A DNA stretch of 64,000 nt from the NCBI GenBank assembly GCA_017444825.1, contig JAFSVU010000054.1, positions 1-64,000 of the forward strand, given 5' to 3'. Within the stretch, counting starts at the first letter, position 1. Every line of letters begins with the position of its first letter. The translations under genes were made by a program, and so were the position numbers. The notes beneath the pieces were generated by a model, which saw only the letters and a program-made list of their open reading frames with translations, had not been told where the DNA came from and made no database searches. This document shows, piece by piece, positions 35,838 to 45,292 of this stretch. Source of the stretch: Clostridia bacterium. GTDB taxonomy: Bacteria > Bacillota > Clostridia > UBA1212.

Positions 35838-37883
35838 ATGGAAAGCGTAAAAAGAGCTATAATAAGGGCTTTTTCGGTCCTCCTTGCAGCGATTGTGCTC
35901 GCAGGGTGCTCTTTCTTTGCGCCTTCGACGCCGGATGCAGGAAAGACCGGAAACGGGAAGGTCAGGGTCATGCTGGAAAAAACGGAGGGCCTGGTCATAC
36001 TGTCGGGCTTTTATGCGGATGCGGATCCGGGCGGGGACGTGACCTTTGAGGTCAGGGCAGAAGAGGGCTATGAGATCTTAAGCGCAGAAGGTGGCGAGTA
36101 CGACCCCGCTTTAGGTACCGTCATGGTGAAGAACGTCAGGTACCCTTTGACAGTCACCGTAAAGACCGTAAAAAACGGACCGGCTCCGACAGATGTTCCC
36201 GTGGAAACGCCGTATGTCACGCCGGAACCCACGGCCACGGCTACGCCCGCACCGTCAACGCCCACTCCTGTGCCGACACCGGAGCCTACGGAGATGCCCA
36301 CCCCCAAGGAGGAGACCACCCCCGAGGCACCAGGCATAACTCTCAAGGACCCCGTTCTTAACGAAAAACTTTACCCAGCATCCGGGGAGTCTTCCGACTC
36401 GAATCTTGAAACGAATTACAAAATAACGTATTACGCCAATGGCGGCACCGTGAACGGGTACACGACCGATGCGGTGTATATGTATTTCCCGAGGGACAAT
36501 TACCTCATGCCGAACGCTCTCCCGGATACCGGCTACTTCAAAAAAGAAGGGCATATCCTGGCGGGCTACACCGAAAACGGAGACGGCTCAGGTGCATACT
36601 ACGCCCCCGGGTGGAACGTGCCGGTCGATGAAAACGGTGAGGCAAAGCTTTACTGCCTCTGGGAGCCCGCAGAGCCCGAGGACATGTTCGATTGCGAGCT
36701 TACGGACTACTGCGCAGTCATAAGGTCGTACAATGGCAACGCCTCAAAAGTCGTTATTCCCGAAAAAATAGCGGGGAAAAAGGTGGTCAAGATCGCGGGC
36801 GGGGCATTCTCCGGAAAGGGCATAAGCACCGTTTACATTCCGAAATACGTGGAGACCATAGAGTGGGGCGCCTTCGCAAACTGCCCGTCTCTCACCTCGG
36901 CTCACATTCCCGACAGCGTGGTCGAGATGAGCGACGGGGCCTTTTCGGGATCGCCGATGAAGACCGCTTATATAAACGCGGTGAGGAACCCGTCCTATAT
37001 GTATTCGCTTATGGGCAACGGCACCGTAAAATACGAGCGTCTTGAGACTGCGAAGGGCAAAAAGATAATCATCATATCAGGCTCCGGCTGTCTTTACGGC
37101 ATAGACTCAAAGCTTATGGAGGAGGAGCTCCCCGGTTACACCGTGGTGAACCTGGGGCTTCTGGTGAACATATCCGCGGTGTTCAACGCGGAGCTTGTCG
37201 CAAGCTTCACATCAGAAGGTGACTACGTGATATTCTCCCCCGAAATGAATGAACTTCAGTACGGACTTGACCCGTTTTCCACCACTATGTGGAAAAGCTT
37301 TGAGGCGGCCTACGAGGTATTGGCGAGGGTGGATATAAGAAACTATCCGGAGGTGTGGACCTCATTTGGCGCCTTCAATGCCGCGAAGAGGGATATGGCA
37401 GAGGGCAGGTACTCCCAGACCAGCAGCGATTTTTCATTAAACAAATACGGCGACCTTTCATCTTATTTTACGGAGACACAGCCGTCCTACGGGGACCGGC
37501 AGTCGTATTATCTTTCAAACGGCGGCAGCCTGGGGCTCGACTACCCCACGTCAATGGTGAAGAACTATTCAAAGAGATTCAATGAGGCGATGGACAGGGT
37601 CAACGCCACCGGGGCAAAATGTCTTTTCGCGTTTTGCCTGATGGACAGGGCCTGCCTGGTGGCAAGCGCTCTTGTGCCGGGCGGAGAGGCCCAGAAGGCT
37701 TACGAGAATGCGGTGGACAGCATACTCCATGCCGACCGGATATCGACGGTGAACGAGTATATTTACGAGCCGGAGCTTTTCTACAATTCGGAGTGGCACG
37801 TGACCGGTGAAGGAAGGACAAGAAGGTCAAAACAGCTGGCCGGTAATATAAAACAATACGTTGAGAACGGGCCCATTGGTTAA
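35838..37883 (+). CDS. Modular lipoprotein: Pro/Thr linker, leucine-rich repeats, SGNH-like domain
   Basis: A 681-residue lipoprotein (lipobox L-A-G-C). Residues ~40-110 form a small beta domain; ~112-165 are a Pro/Thr/Glu stalk; ~190-275 resemble an InlB-type repeat (YYANGGTVNGYTT, GYTENGDGSGAYY); ~290-375 are BspA-type leucine-rich repeats (VVIPEKIAGKKVVKIAGGAFSG, YIPKYVETIEWGAFANC). From ~400 it resembles an SGNH-fold domain (IIIISGSGCLYGIDSKLMEEEL), close to acyl-transferring proteins of the DUF1574 type. A surface adhesin combined with an acyl-ester enzyme is the likely reading; the catalytic assignment is uncertain. Confidence 0.75.
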   Translation: MESVKRAIIRAFSVLLAAIVLAGCSFFAPSTPDAGKTGNGKVRVMLEKTEGLVILSGFYADADPGGDVTFEVRAEEGYEILSAEGGEYDPALGTVMVKNVRYPLTVTVKTVKNGPAPTDVPVETPYVTPEPTATATPAPSTPTPVPTPEPTEMPTPKEETTPEAPGITLKDPVLNEKLYPASGESSDSNLETNYKITYYANGGTVNGYTTDAVYMYFPRDNYLMPNALPDTGYFKKEGHILAGYTENGDGSGAYYAPGWNVPVDENGEAKLYCLWEPAEPEDMFDCELTDYCAVIRSYNGNASKVVIPEKIAGKKVVKIAGGAFSGKGISTVYIPKYVETIEWGAFANCPSLTSAHIPDSVVEMSDGAFSGSPMKTAYINAVRNPSYMYSLMGNGTVKYERLETAKGKKIIIISGSGCLYGIDSKLMEEELPGYTVVNLGLLVNISAVFNAELVASFTSEGDYVIFSPEMNELQYGLDPFSTTMWKSFEAAYEVLARVDIRNYPEVWTSFGAFNAAKRDMAEGRYSQTSSDFSLNKYGDLSSYFTETQPSYGDRQSYYLSNGGSLGLDYPTSMVKNYSKRFNEAMDRVNATGAKCLFAFCLMDRACLVASALVPGGEAQKAYENAVDSILHADRISTVNEYIYEPELFYNSEWHVTGEGRTRRSKQLAGNIKQYVENGPIG

Positions 37884-37892
37884 GAAAAACAG

Positions 37893-37921
37893 TTGATTAT
37901 TGCGGAAAAATTGGCTAAAAT
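37893..37921 (+). promoter_or_regulatory. Promoter of the membrane HD-GYP gene
   Basis: TTGATT (37893-37898), 17-nt spacer, TAAAAT (37916-37921). Confidence 0.6.
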
Positions 37922-37965
37922 GAAAGGTATGCAAAGAACTTGCGCTGCGGAGGAAAAGCGTAGCA

Positions 37966-39270
37966 ATGCCCGACCTTACCGATTTTTATCCATATGTGAT
38001 CATATTGACGGAGCTGATGATGGTCGCGATGGTCGTCCACGTCATCAATTACACGGGATTCAAGAAGAACCAGAAGATCTGGTACCTTCTTACTTTTGTT
38101 ACGATCATGTTTTGCGCCGCCGCAGAGTTTATGGTCCACGGCGGTCTCTATAAGCCGTCTTTCAGAATATTGTTTACGGTCATCACGGTGCTGCAGTTTT
38201 CGGCGGCTCCGCTGCTTGGCGTGCTGTTCGTGGGTGCCCTTGGTTTTGATAAACACTTAAACGTTGTGCTCACGGTGTTTGCCGCCCACTTCCTGGTGGA
38301 GATAGTTTCCGCACCCTTCGGGTGGGTGTTCCGCTTTGACGAGAACGGCTATTCCAGGGGAGATCTGTTTTTCATATACGAAGTTTTCTACGCACTGAGC
38401 CTGATATATCTGATCATAGGTATGATCCTCTGCGGAAAGCAGTTCCGGCACAGGGACGGTATGACGATAGCCATGATATTGGTTATACTTATCGCAGGCA
38501 TCGTGCCAATGATGGTCTTCAAGGTCAACATCACGTACATAGCCATCGCCATCAGCGCCAGCATCTGCTACATTTACTACAATGACCTGGTCCAGCAGGA
38601 TATAAAAGCGGAGCTTGTGGCCAATCAGGGAAAAATGACCGAGATGCAGGAGCACGTGATCTTCGGATTGGCGAGTCTTATCGAAAACCGGGATCTGGAG
38701 ACGGGAGGCCATATCGTCCGCACCAGCGCGTACGTTAAGCTGATAGCTGAAAATGCGAGAAAAGACGGGTATTATACCGATATCCTTGACGACGAATTTA
38801 TTTCGCTGCTTAAGACTCTTGCACCGATGCATGACATCGGAAAGATCGCTATTCCGGACAGCATACTGCAAAAACCGGGCAAGCTGACAACGGAAGAATT
38901 TGAACAGATGAAAAAGCACGCCGAGAAGGGCGGAGAAGTCATAAAACAGGCTCTCAGCGGCATTGGCGATGAGAAATACCTCGACTTTGCTGTGGACATT
39001 GCCACATACCACCATGAGAGATGGGACGGCACCGGGTATCCCGGGGGACTCAAGGGCGAGGAGATACCTCTTTCAGCCAGGATAATGGCGGTGGCGGACG
39101 TGTTCGACGCGCTCATATCCGAGAGGTGCTATAAAAAACCAATACCGAAGGAAGAGGCCTTTGACATCATTGAGAATGAAGCCGGTTCCCACTTCGATCC
39201 GGTATTGGTTAAGGTCTTTCTTGATCATAAGGACGAGATCTTCAGCGAGGAAGAGGTCCCAGTCAAATAA
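37966..39270 (+). CDS. Membrane HD-GYP phosphodiesterase
   Basis: A 434-residue protein. About seven hydrophobic helices fill residues 8-205, resembling a 7TM-type sensor; a short linker leads to an HD-GYP domain with H289-D290-IGKIAIPD, HHERWDGTGYP (GYP 357-359) and FDPVLVKVF near the end. All expected metal and GYP residues are present, so c-di-GMP hydrolysis is likely. GGAGGA lies ~11-12 nt upstream of the ATG. Unlike the propeller protein, its sensing part is within the membrane. Confidence 0.9.
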   Translation: MPDLTDFYPYVIILTELMMVAMVVHVINYTGFKKNQKIWYLLTFVTIMFCAAAEFMVHGGLYKPSFRILFTVITVLQFSAAPLLGVLFVGALGFDKHLNVVLTVFAAHFLVEIVSAPFGWVFRFDENGYSRGDLFFIYEVFYALSLIYLIIGMILCGKQFRHRDGMTIAMILVILIAGIVPMMVFKVNITYIAIAISASICYIYYNDLVQQDIKAELVANQGKMTEMQEHVIFGLASLIENRDLETGGHIVRTSAYVKLIAENARKDGYYTDILDDEFISLLKTLAPMHDIGKIAIPDSILQKPGKLTTEEFEQMKKHAEKGGEVIKQALSGIGDEKYLDFAVDIATYHHERWDGTGYPGGLKGEEIPLSARIMAVADVFDALISERCYKKPIPKEEAFDIIENEAGSHFDPVLVKVFLDHKDEIFSEEEVPVK

Positions 39271-39307
39271 GCGGGCTGACGGATGACTCCGCCGGTGCCG
39301 CTTTTTA
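39270..39307. terminator. Terminator between convergent genes
   Basis: AGCGG and CCGCT bracket an inner ACGGA/TCCGC pairing; T6 on the plus strand. It overlaps the stop of the convergent ABC permease gene. Confidence 0.6.
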
Positions 39308-40111
39308 TTTAATGTCGCTCTTTTTGAAAACTATCAGCCCCGCCAGCGTTAAAACCAATATGCAGACCGCGTAGGAGACGACCCCCAGCAAAAATGACGT
39401 CAGGTCGAAGGTGCCCTTTGCCAGGAACGAGGTGTTTGTGTAGGTGGGTATCAGGCAGAGCAGCCTGTTCTCGTCAAGGGGATCCACCGCATGGATGCCG
39501 TTCCCGATGAGGCTGAGGCCCATAAGCACCACCGCGGAGATTATTACCGCCGGCGCGGTGTTCTTGATCGAAAGGGTCACCATGGTCGAGACCGAGGCTC
39601 CGAAGAATATCGTGATGCCGCCGGTGGCGTAAAAATAGACAAGCTTTAATACTTCAGCCTTATCGATGTCGACGCCGTAGCCGAAAACGGGTATCACTGC
39701 CGCCAGGAAAATGAGGTTGCTGACCACCATGAGAAAGGCGCCTGTAAGCCCCGAGGTGATGAGGTGGGAAAAATAGATGGCCGTTCTGCTCCTTCCCGCG
39801 ATTATCTTGTTCCTGAGAGTACCGTTTGAGATATCCCCCGCCACAAAGAGGGTTATGAATATGGGCAATATCAGCCCCATGTTGCTTGAAAGCACGAACT
39901 GCTCGCTGAGAAGCTGCTGCCCGGTCATGTTAAGCCCCGTCATATTCATGTTCATCATGCTCTGAAGCTCAGAGGTTGCGGCTATCAGTTTATCGAGACC
40001 AAAGTAAAGAAGTACCGTCAGCACGGGAAAAACCAATGCCAGCAGCGCCGCGATCAAAAACAGTTTACTTTTAAAAATACGGTAAAGATCCGCTTTAAGC
40101 AGCTTTCCCAT
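39305..40111 (-). CDS. ABC-2 type permease
   Basis: A 268-residue membrane protein with six hydrophobic segments, starting MGKLLKADLYRIFKSK and containing FVAGDISNGTLRNKIIAGRSR, the conserved cytosolic loop of ABC-2 permeases that touches the ATPase. A Met-rich extracellular stretch lies at residues 50-65. It is one base downstream of the ATPase gene stop. With the ATPase it forms an exporter of the bacitracin/lantibiotic-resistance type; the substrate is not predictable. Confidence 0.88.
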   Translation of the reverse strand: MGKLLKADLYRIFKSKLFLIAALLALVFPVLTVLLYFGLDKLIAATSELQSMMNMNMTGLNMTGQQLLSEQFVLSSNMGLILPIFITLFVAGDISNGTLRNKIIAGRSRTAIYFSHLITSGLTGAFLMVVSNLIFLAAVIPVFGYGVDIDKAEVLKLVYFYATGGITIFFGASVSTMVTLSIKNTAPAVIISAVVLMGLSLIGNGIHAVDPLDENRLLCLIPTYTNTSFLAKGTFDLTSFLLGVVSYAVCILVLTLAGLIVFKKSDIK

Positions 40112-40112
40112 G

Positions 40113-41045
40113 TCATCCCCTCACTTTCCCGAGGTAATAGTCCTCCACGGACTGCTCGCGCATATTTATCGAAGTGATCCTGATCCTGTTTGCCACAAGT
40201 ATCTCCATCACGGTGTTTACGTCAACGTCGCCGAAGATCCTGACCACCCCGTTTTCCGCACTGACCGCTCTGAAGATCCGCACCCCTGCAAGCACGGCCT
40301 GGGCGGCCTTTGCCTCCTCCTGACTCTGAAAGCCCAGCTCAACCTTGGCGGAGGCGGCCCTGTGAAGGTCGCTTACCAGTATCTCCTCCGTGAGTTGCCC
40401 CTTTGAAATGAAGCCTATCTTATTGCAGACCTTGTCCAGTTCAGAGAGTATATGGCTTGAGATAAGGAAGGTGATGCCCCTTGCGTTGAGCCTTTTTATG
40501 GTCTCCCTCATGTCGATGAATCCCTGTGGGTCGAGGCCGTTCATGGGCTCGTCAAGCAGCACGAATTCCGGGTCCTGAAGTATGACCGTGGCAATGCCGA
40601 GACGCTGCCTCATACCGAGAGAAAAGTGCCTGACTTTTTTAGAACCAATGTCATCCACGTCAAGGCCCACCTCCCGCAGAACCTCCCGCAGCTCTTCGTC
40701 GGACTTGGTTATGCCGCAAATGAAGCACTGATATTTGAGGTTCTCAACGGCGGTCATCGATTTGTTCAGCGAAACGCTTTCCACTATCCCCGCTACCCGC
40801 CTTCTTCCGAGAGCCTTGTCCTTTTCCTCGCCAAAGAGATAGAAAGTGCCCTCGGTAGGGGCGGCAAGACCTGTGACCAGTCTTATGACCGTTGTCTTTC
40901 CCGCTCCGTTTTCTCCCACAAAACCGTAAATGTCTCCTTTTTCGATGTGCATATTCACGTCCTTAACGGCGTATTTCTTCTTGTACACCTTGGAGAGGTT
41001 TACGGTCCGGAGCACGTAATTGTCGTTAACCAATGAATTTTCCAT
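40113..41045 (-). CDS. ABC exporter ATPase (BcrA-like)
   Basis: A 310-residue ATPase: Walker A GENGAGKTT, signature FSLGMRQR, Walker B FVLLDEP followed by MNGLDPQG, and H-loop SSH. The C-terminal ~80 residues are a regulatory extension typical of drug or lantibiotic exporters. Ribosome site AAAGGAA. It is translationally coupled to the permease. Confidence 0.93.
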   Translation of the reverse strand: MENSLVNDNYVLRTVNLSKVYKKKYAVKDVNMHIEKGDIYGFVGENGAGKTTVIRLVTGLAAPTEGTFYLFGEEKDKALGRRRVAGIVESVSLNKSMTAVENLKYQCFICGITKSDEELREVLREVGLDVDDIGSKKVRHFSLGMRQRLGIATVILQDPEFVLLDEPMNGLDPQGFIDMRETIKRLNARGITFLISSHILSELDKVCNKIGFISKGQLTEEILVSDLHRAASAKVELGFQSQEEAKAAQAVLAGVRIFRAVSAENGVVRIFGDVDVNTVMEILVANRIRITSINMREQSVEDYYLGKVRG

Positions 41046-41237
41046 AACAGTTCCTTTCGGGACCTCTTCACGATCCTGCTGGGATTATACCAGAAATCAG
41101 GGCCTGTTTAAAGCCGGATTCTTTTAATGCGCGTGCGTGTGCACGTTATAGATGGGCGAAAAAATCCGCTTTCAGAAACGGCCGATATGTGATAAAATCA
41201 CTATGATTATCCGTATGCGGAGGGTGAAGTAAAAATC

Positions 41238-43379
41238 ATGAGGAAAAAAACTTCTCTTGTTTACAAATTCCTTTACAGGATGAATCTGATATGGATCAAT
41301 GTCATGATGTCAGTGCTGGTGTCGGTGCTGGCTGCGTATTCGTTTATCAGGGGCGGCCAGACAGCGCTCTTTGTGATACTGCTCATATTGGTTATTTCGA
41401 TGGTGGGCATCGACGTTACACTCACTCTGGTGAGGCGCCAGAGGGCCATCAAAGAGGCTGAAAATCTCGGCATCTCGGACGAAAAGGGCACCGTGTGCAC
41501 CGGACTCCTTGACGCCATGCAGCTCCCCACGTTCATTGTGTCGACGGAGGGAAAGATACTCTGGGCGAACATGGACTTTAAGGACATGTGCGACATCTTA
41601 AAGATGAAGCCTTCCCACGTGGTGGACAAGGTCTTCTCCGAAAAGGTCTACAGGAAGCTGACGCCGGACATTGACGCGCTGAACGGATCCATTGAGATCG
41701 GAAACAGAACTTACAGATATTTTGCGTCCCACGTCGCGGCGGGAGAGAGCCTTTCCCAGTCGGGCGTCTGCTGCGCAGTCTACTTCTTTGATATCACCGC
41801 CGTTGCAAGACTTAAAGAGCTGTACAAGACAAACAAGGTGGTCCTTGGCGAAATACTCATAGACAACTACGAGGAGATCTACCAGGCCAACGGCGAGACC
41901 GTGGCGAACCAGGTGCTCATCGCGGTGAACGATATATTCGCGAAGTGGATCGAAGGAAAGAACGCGATAATCAAGGGCCTCGCCAGGGAGAGATACATCA
42001 TCGTCGTTACCGAGGAGAGTCTGAAGCGCCTGGAGGAGGAGCAGTTCATAGTCCTTGAGAGCGTTAAGAAGATATCTGTGGGAAATTCGATACAGGTCAC
42101 TCTCTCCATCGGTCTGTCGTCCAACAGGCTGGAGCTCACCGACGCGGCTTTCGACGCCCTGATGAAGGATAAGACGGAGGACGATAACTACAAAAAAGCC
42201 TTCAAAGACACTCTGCCGGAGCACTTTACGACGGTGGACGAGCTCCTGAACCTCAGTCTTTCGAGAGGCGGAGACCAGGCGATAGTTAAGATCGGTAACG
42301 ATAAGAGAAACAACCTTTTCTTCGGCGGCAGTGAGATAGATACCGACCGTGAGGATATGGTGGCCGTGAGAGTTCTCGCGGGGCAGCTGAAGGACGCCAT
42401 CCTGGCCTCCGGCAAGGTGCTCGTGATGGGCCACGCTTCAGCGGACCTTGACGCTCTCGGCTCAGCTCTGGCTGTGTACAGAATAGCTGTTTCACTGGGA
42501 AAGACTGCCTACGTAGTTCTCAACGGACCTAACTCCCAGATCGCTGTCATGTATTCTGCGATCATGGCTACCGGTGAATATGCGGACGTTTTCATTTCGG
42601 AGAGCGAGGCTCTCAATATACTTGACGAGAGCACGCTTACGATAGTTGTGGACACGTTCTCCGCGAGACAGTGCGAATCGCCGGAGGTGGTGAAGAACTC
42701 CGAGAGGCTGGCGGTCATTGACCATCACAGAAGAGGCGTTGACGCCATCGAGCATGCGGTCATAAACTACACCGACACCAGAGCTTCGTCTGCCAGCGAG
42801 CTCATAGTGGAGCTTTTGAGATATATTTTCCCCACCGAGAAGATACTGAGGAAGATAGAGGCGGAGACTCTTTACGGAGGCATCCTCGTCGATACGAAGA
42901 ACATGTTCTTTAAGACCGGAAGAAGAACCTTTGACGTGTGCTCATATCTGAGACAGCTTGGCGTCATTCCGGTGGCGGTGAGAAAATACATCCAGCCCGG
43001 CTACGAGGACTATAAAAAGATCAATGCCATCGTCGGCGGCATGAAATTCATGATAATAAACGGAAAGGGCGTCGCCATAACCCAGTGCGAGCTTCCGAAG
43101 AACGAGGCAAACACCCTCGCTCCCATCGCGGCGGACAAGATGCTGGAGATAGCGGGCGTGGACTGCTCCTTTGTGCTGATCAGGATCGAGAACGACATGG
43201 CTATAAAGGCGAGATCCCTTGGCGAGGTAAACGTACAGCTTATCCTTGAAAATCAGGCGATCAACGGCGGAGGTCATTTCACAGCCGCTGCGGGACTTCT
43301 CAAAAACACTTCACCTGAAAAGGCGGAGTCGCTTCTGGTCAGCATACTTAAGAACGAAGGCATAAAGAACGGCGATTGA
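41238..43379 (+). CDS. gdpP: c-di-AMP phosphodiesterase GdpP
   Basis: A 713-residue membrane enzyme that hydrolyses c-di-AMP. Two N-terminal helices (residues 15-60), a PAS-like part (90-200), a degenerate GGDEF domain (205-365) containing an extra ~30 residues before LSRGGDQAIVK, then the DHH/DHHA1 catalytic part with GHASADLDALG, VDTFS, VIDHHRR and the closing GGGHFTAAAG. The order gdpP-rplI-dnaB is a strong Bacillota synteny. TTCAGA/TAAAAT at 41171-41198 is a weak promoter candidate. Confidence 0.94.
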   Translation: MRKKTSLVYKFLYRMNLIWINVMMSVLVSVLAAYSFIRGGQTALFVILLILVISMVGIDVTLTLVRRQRAIKEAENLGISDEKGTVCTGLLDAMQLPTFIVSTEGKILWANMDFKDMCDILKMKPSHVVDKVFSEKVYRKLTPDIDALNGSIEIGNRTYRYFASHVAAGESLSQSGVCCAVYFFDITAVARLKELYKTNKVVLGEILIDNYEEIYQANGETVANQVLIAVNDIFAKWIEGKNAIIKGLARERYIIVVTEESLKRLEEEQFIVLESVKKISVGNSIQVTLSIGLSSNRLELTDAAFDALMKDKTEDDNYKKAFKDTLPEHFTTVDELLNLSLSRGGDQAIVKIGNDKRNNLFFGGSEIDTDREDMVAVRVLAGQLKDAILASGKVLVMGHASADLDALGSALAVYRIAVSLGKTAYVVLNGPNSQIAVMYSAIMATGEYADVFISESEALNILDESTLTIVVDTFSARQCESPEVVKNSERLAVIDHHRRGVDAIEHAVINYTDTRASSASELIVELLRYIFPTEKILRKIEAETLYGGILVDTKNMFFKTGRRTFDVCSYLRQLGVIPVAVRKYIQPGYEDYKKINAIVGGMKFMIINGKGVAITQCELPKNEANTLAPIAADKMLEIAGVDCSFVLIRIENDMAIKARSLGEVNVQLILENQAINGGGHFTAAAGLLKNTSPEKAESLLVSILKNEGIKNGD

Positions 43380-43399
43380 GCCGGAAACGGAGGGTTAAA

Positions 43400-43846
43400 A
43401 TGAAACTCATACTCAAAGCAGACGTTAAAGGTTTGGGAAAGAAAGATGAAATGGTGGAGGCATCCGACGGATACGCCAGAAACTATCTGATACCGAGAGG
43501 GCTTGGCGTTGAGGCCAGCACCGCCAATATCAACCAGATGCGCGACAAGCAGAAGGCCGCAGCGAACAAGCAGCAGCGGGAGGTCGATTACGCAAACACG
43601 TTTAAGGAGAAGCTGGACGGAAAGACCGTTGAGGTGAAAGCCAAAGCGGGGGAGAACGGAAAGCTTTTCGGAGCCATTGGCGCCAAGGACATCGCAGATG
43701 CCATCGAGGCTCAGTTCGGCCTTGAGATCGATAAGAAAAAGATAGTGCTTGACGAGCCCATCAAGGCTACCGGTGCGAAAGAGGTCACCATAAAGCTTTT
43801 CCAGGGCATCAATGCGAAGGTGAGTGTTGACGTAAAAGGAAACTGA
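43400..43846 (+). CDS. rplI: Ribosomal protein bL9
   Basis: A 148-residue large-subunit protein. ATG 43400 follows GGAGGG. The N-terminal domain KLILKADVKGLGKKDEMVEASDGYARNYLIPRGLG is diagnostic, followed by the connecting helix and C-terminal domain. Starts 20 nt after gdpP. Confidence 0.96.
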   Translation: MKLILKADVKGLGKKDEMVEASDGYARNYLIPRGLGVEASTANINQMRDKQKAAANKQQREVDYANTFKEKLDGKTVEVKAKAGENGKLFGAIGAKDIADAIEAQFGLEIDKKKIVLDEPIKATGAKEVTIKLFQGINAKVSVDVKGN

Positions 43847-43918
43847 AGGGTTTCGGAGCAGGCCCCGGAAGGCGCGGGCCGGATAAAGGTTTTTTCATGA
43901 GAAGGCGAGGGTAATCGA

Positions 43919-45250
43919 ATGCCTGATAACGGAAATATGACAATACCTCAGGCCATAGAGTCGGAGAACGCTTTGCTGGGAGCCATGCTCACGGAGAGCG
44001 GCGTCGTAATGGACATTATCGACGAGGTCAAAGCGGATGATTTTTACAACGACAGTAACAGGACCGTGTTTGAGGCGTGTCTTAAGCTTTTCAACGAGGG
44101 CGTAAAAGTCGATCTGCTGACCGTCATGGAAAAACTCGACAAGGCAGGCGTCCTGGACAAGATAGGCGGCATGGGATATCTCACGTCTCTTGCGGGGGGC
44201 TCTTTCCTTGTGGCCAATGCCGTCACGTATGCACAGATGATCGCCGAAAAGGCCACCATGAGGCGCCTGATCACAGCGGGAAGAAGCATTGTCGATGCGG
44301 CATACAAGGGAGACAAGGGTCTCGAGGGCACTGTTGAATTTGCCGAAAACACCATATTGAAGGTGACCCAGAGCACCAACACCAAGGGGTATGCGATACT
44401 GGCGGACGTGAACCAGGACGTGTTCATGGAGCTTGAACAGAACGTGGGAAAGAGCGGAATGACGGGCATCCCCACAGGCTTTTACGACCTTGACCGGGCA
44501 CTTGCCGGTATGAAGAAGGCGGATATGATCGTGGTCGGTGCGAGACCGGGTATGGGAAAGACTGCTTTCATGCTCGACATCGCAAGATACGTCGGTTTTA
44601 AGAAAAAGCTGCCGGTGGCCATATTCAACCTGGAAATGACCAAGGAACAGCTGGCGCTCCGTATGCTTAGCGCCCAGGCGGACGTGGAGAGCGAAAAGCT
44701 CAAGAAAGCGACTCTCAGCCCCAACGACTGGAATGCCCTTGCTGAGGCTGTAGCGGAGTCAAGAGACGTGCCGATATACATCGACGACACCACGGATGCA
44801 AGCATCCAGAGCATCAGGGCAAAGTGCCGTAAGATGAAGCTGGAAAACGATATAAAGCTTATCATCATCGACTACATGCAGCTCATGACTTCCGCCGGAA
44901 GGCGTGGCGACAGCAACCGTGTGGTGGAGGTCTCGGACATCTCCAGGCAGATAAAGATGATGGCCCGCGAGCTGGAGGTACCAATCATAGTGGGCTCGCA
45001 GCTCAACCGTGAAGTCGACAAGAGGGACGACAACAGGCCCAAGATGAGCGATCTCAGAGAGTCCGGCGGTATCGAGCAGGACGCCGATGTGGTGCTTTTC
45101 CTCTACAGGGAGGAGGTCTACAACAAAGAGACCAAGCAGCAGCACATAGCTGAGGTCATTATAGGTAAGCAGAGAAACGGTATGACCACCACCTGCAGAC
45201 TGTATTTCGACCAGGACCACGTGACTTTCAAAAATCTGTCGAAAAAATAG
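43919..45250 (+). CDS. dnaB: Replicative DNA helicase DnaB/DnaC
   Basis: A 443-residue hexameric helicase. The N-terminal DnaG-binding domain opens with IPQAIESENALLGAML; the RecA-like core has Walker A GARPGMGKTA, LEMTKEQLALRML, Walker B LIIIDYMQLM, SQLNREVDKR and SDLRESGGIEQDADVV. Ribosome site GAGGGT. It ends 42 nt before tilS. Confidence 0.97.
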   Translation: MPDNGNMTIPQAIESENALLGAMLTESGVVMDIIDEVKADDFYNDSNRTVFEACLKLFNEGVKVDLLTVMEKLDKAGVLDKIGGMGYLTSLAGGSFLVANAVTYAQMIAEKATMRRLITAGRSIVDAAYKGDKGLEGTVEFAENTILKVTQSTNTKGYAILADVNQDVFMELEQNVGKSGMTGIPTGFYDLDRALAGMKKADMIVVGARPGMGKTAFMLDIARYVGFKKKLPVAIFNLEMTKEQLALRMLSAQADVESEKLKKATLSPNDWNALAEAVAESRDVPIYIDDTTDASIQSIRAKCRKMKLENDIKLIIIDYMQLMTSAGRRGDSNRVVEVSDISRQIKMMARELEVPIIVGSQLNREVDKRDDNRPKMSDLRESGGIEQDADVVLFLYREEVYNKETKQQHIAEVIIGKQRNGMTTTCRLYFDQDHVTFKNLSKK

Positions 45251-45292
45251 GTGGATGGCATTGGTTTCATCAAGAGCTGCCGGAAGGGTGTT

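Noticed and set aside
41124-41150. Alternating GC/GT tract upstream of gdpP (Z-DNA-like)
   Set aside because: Short and imperfect; no functional context.
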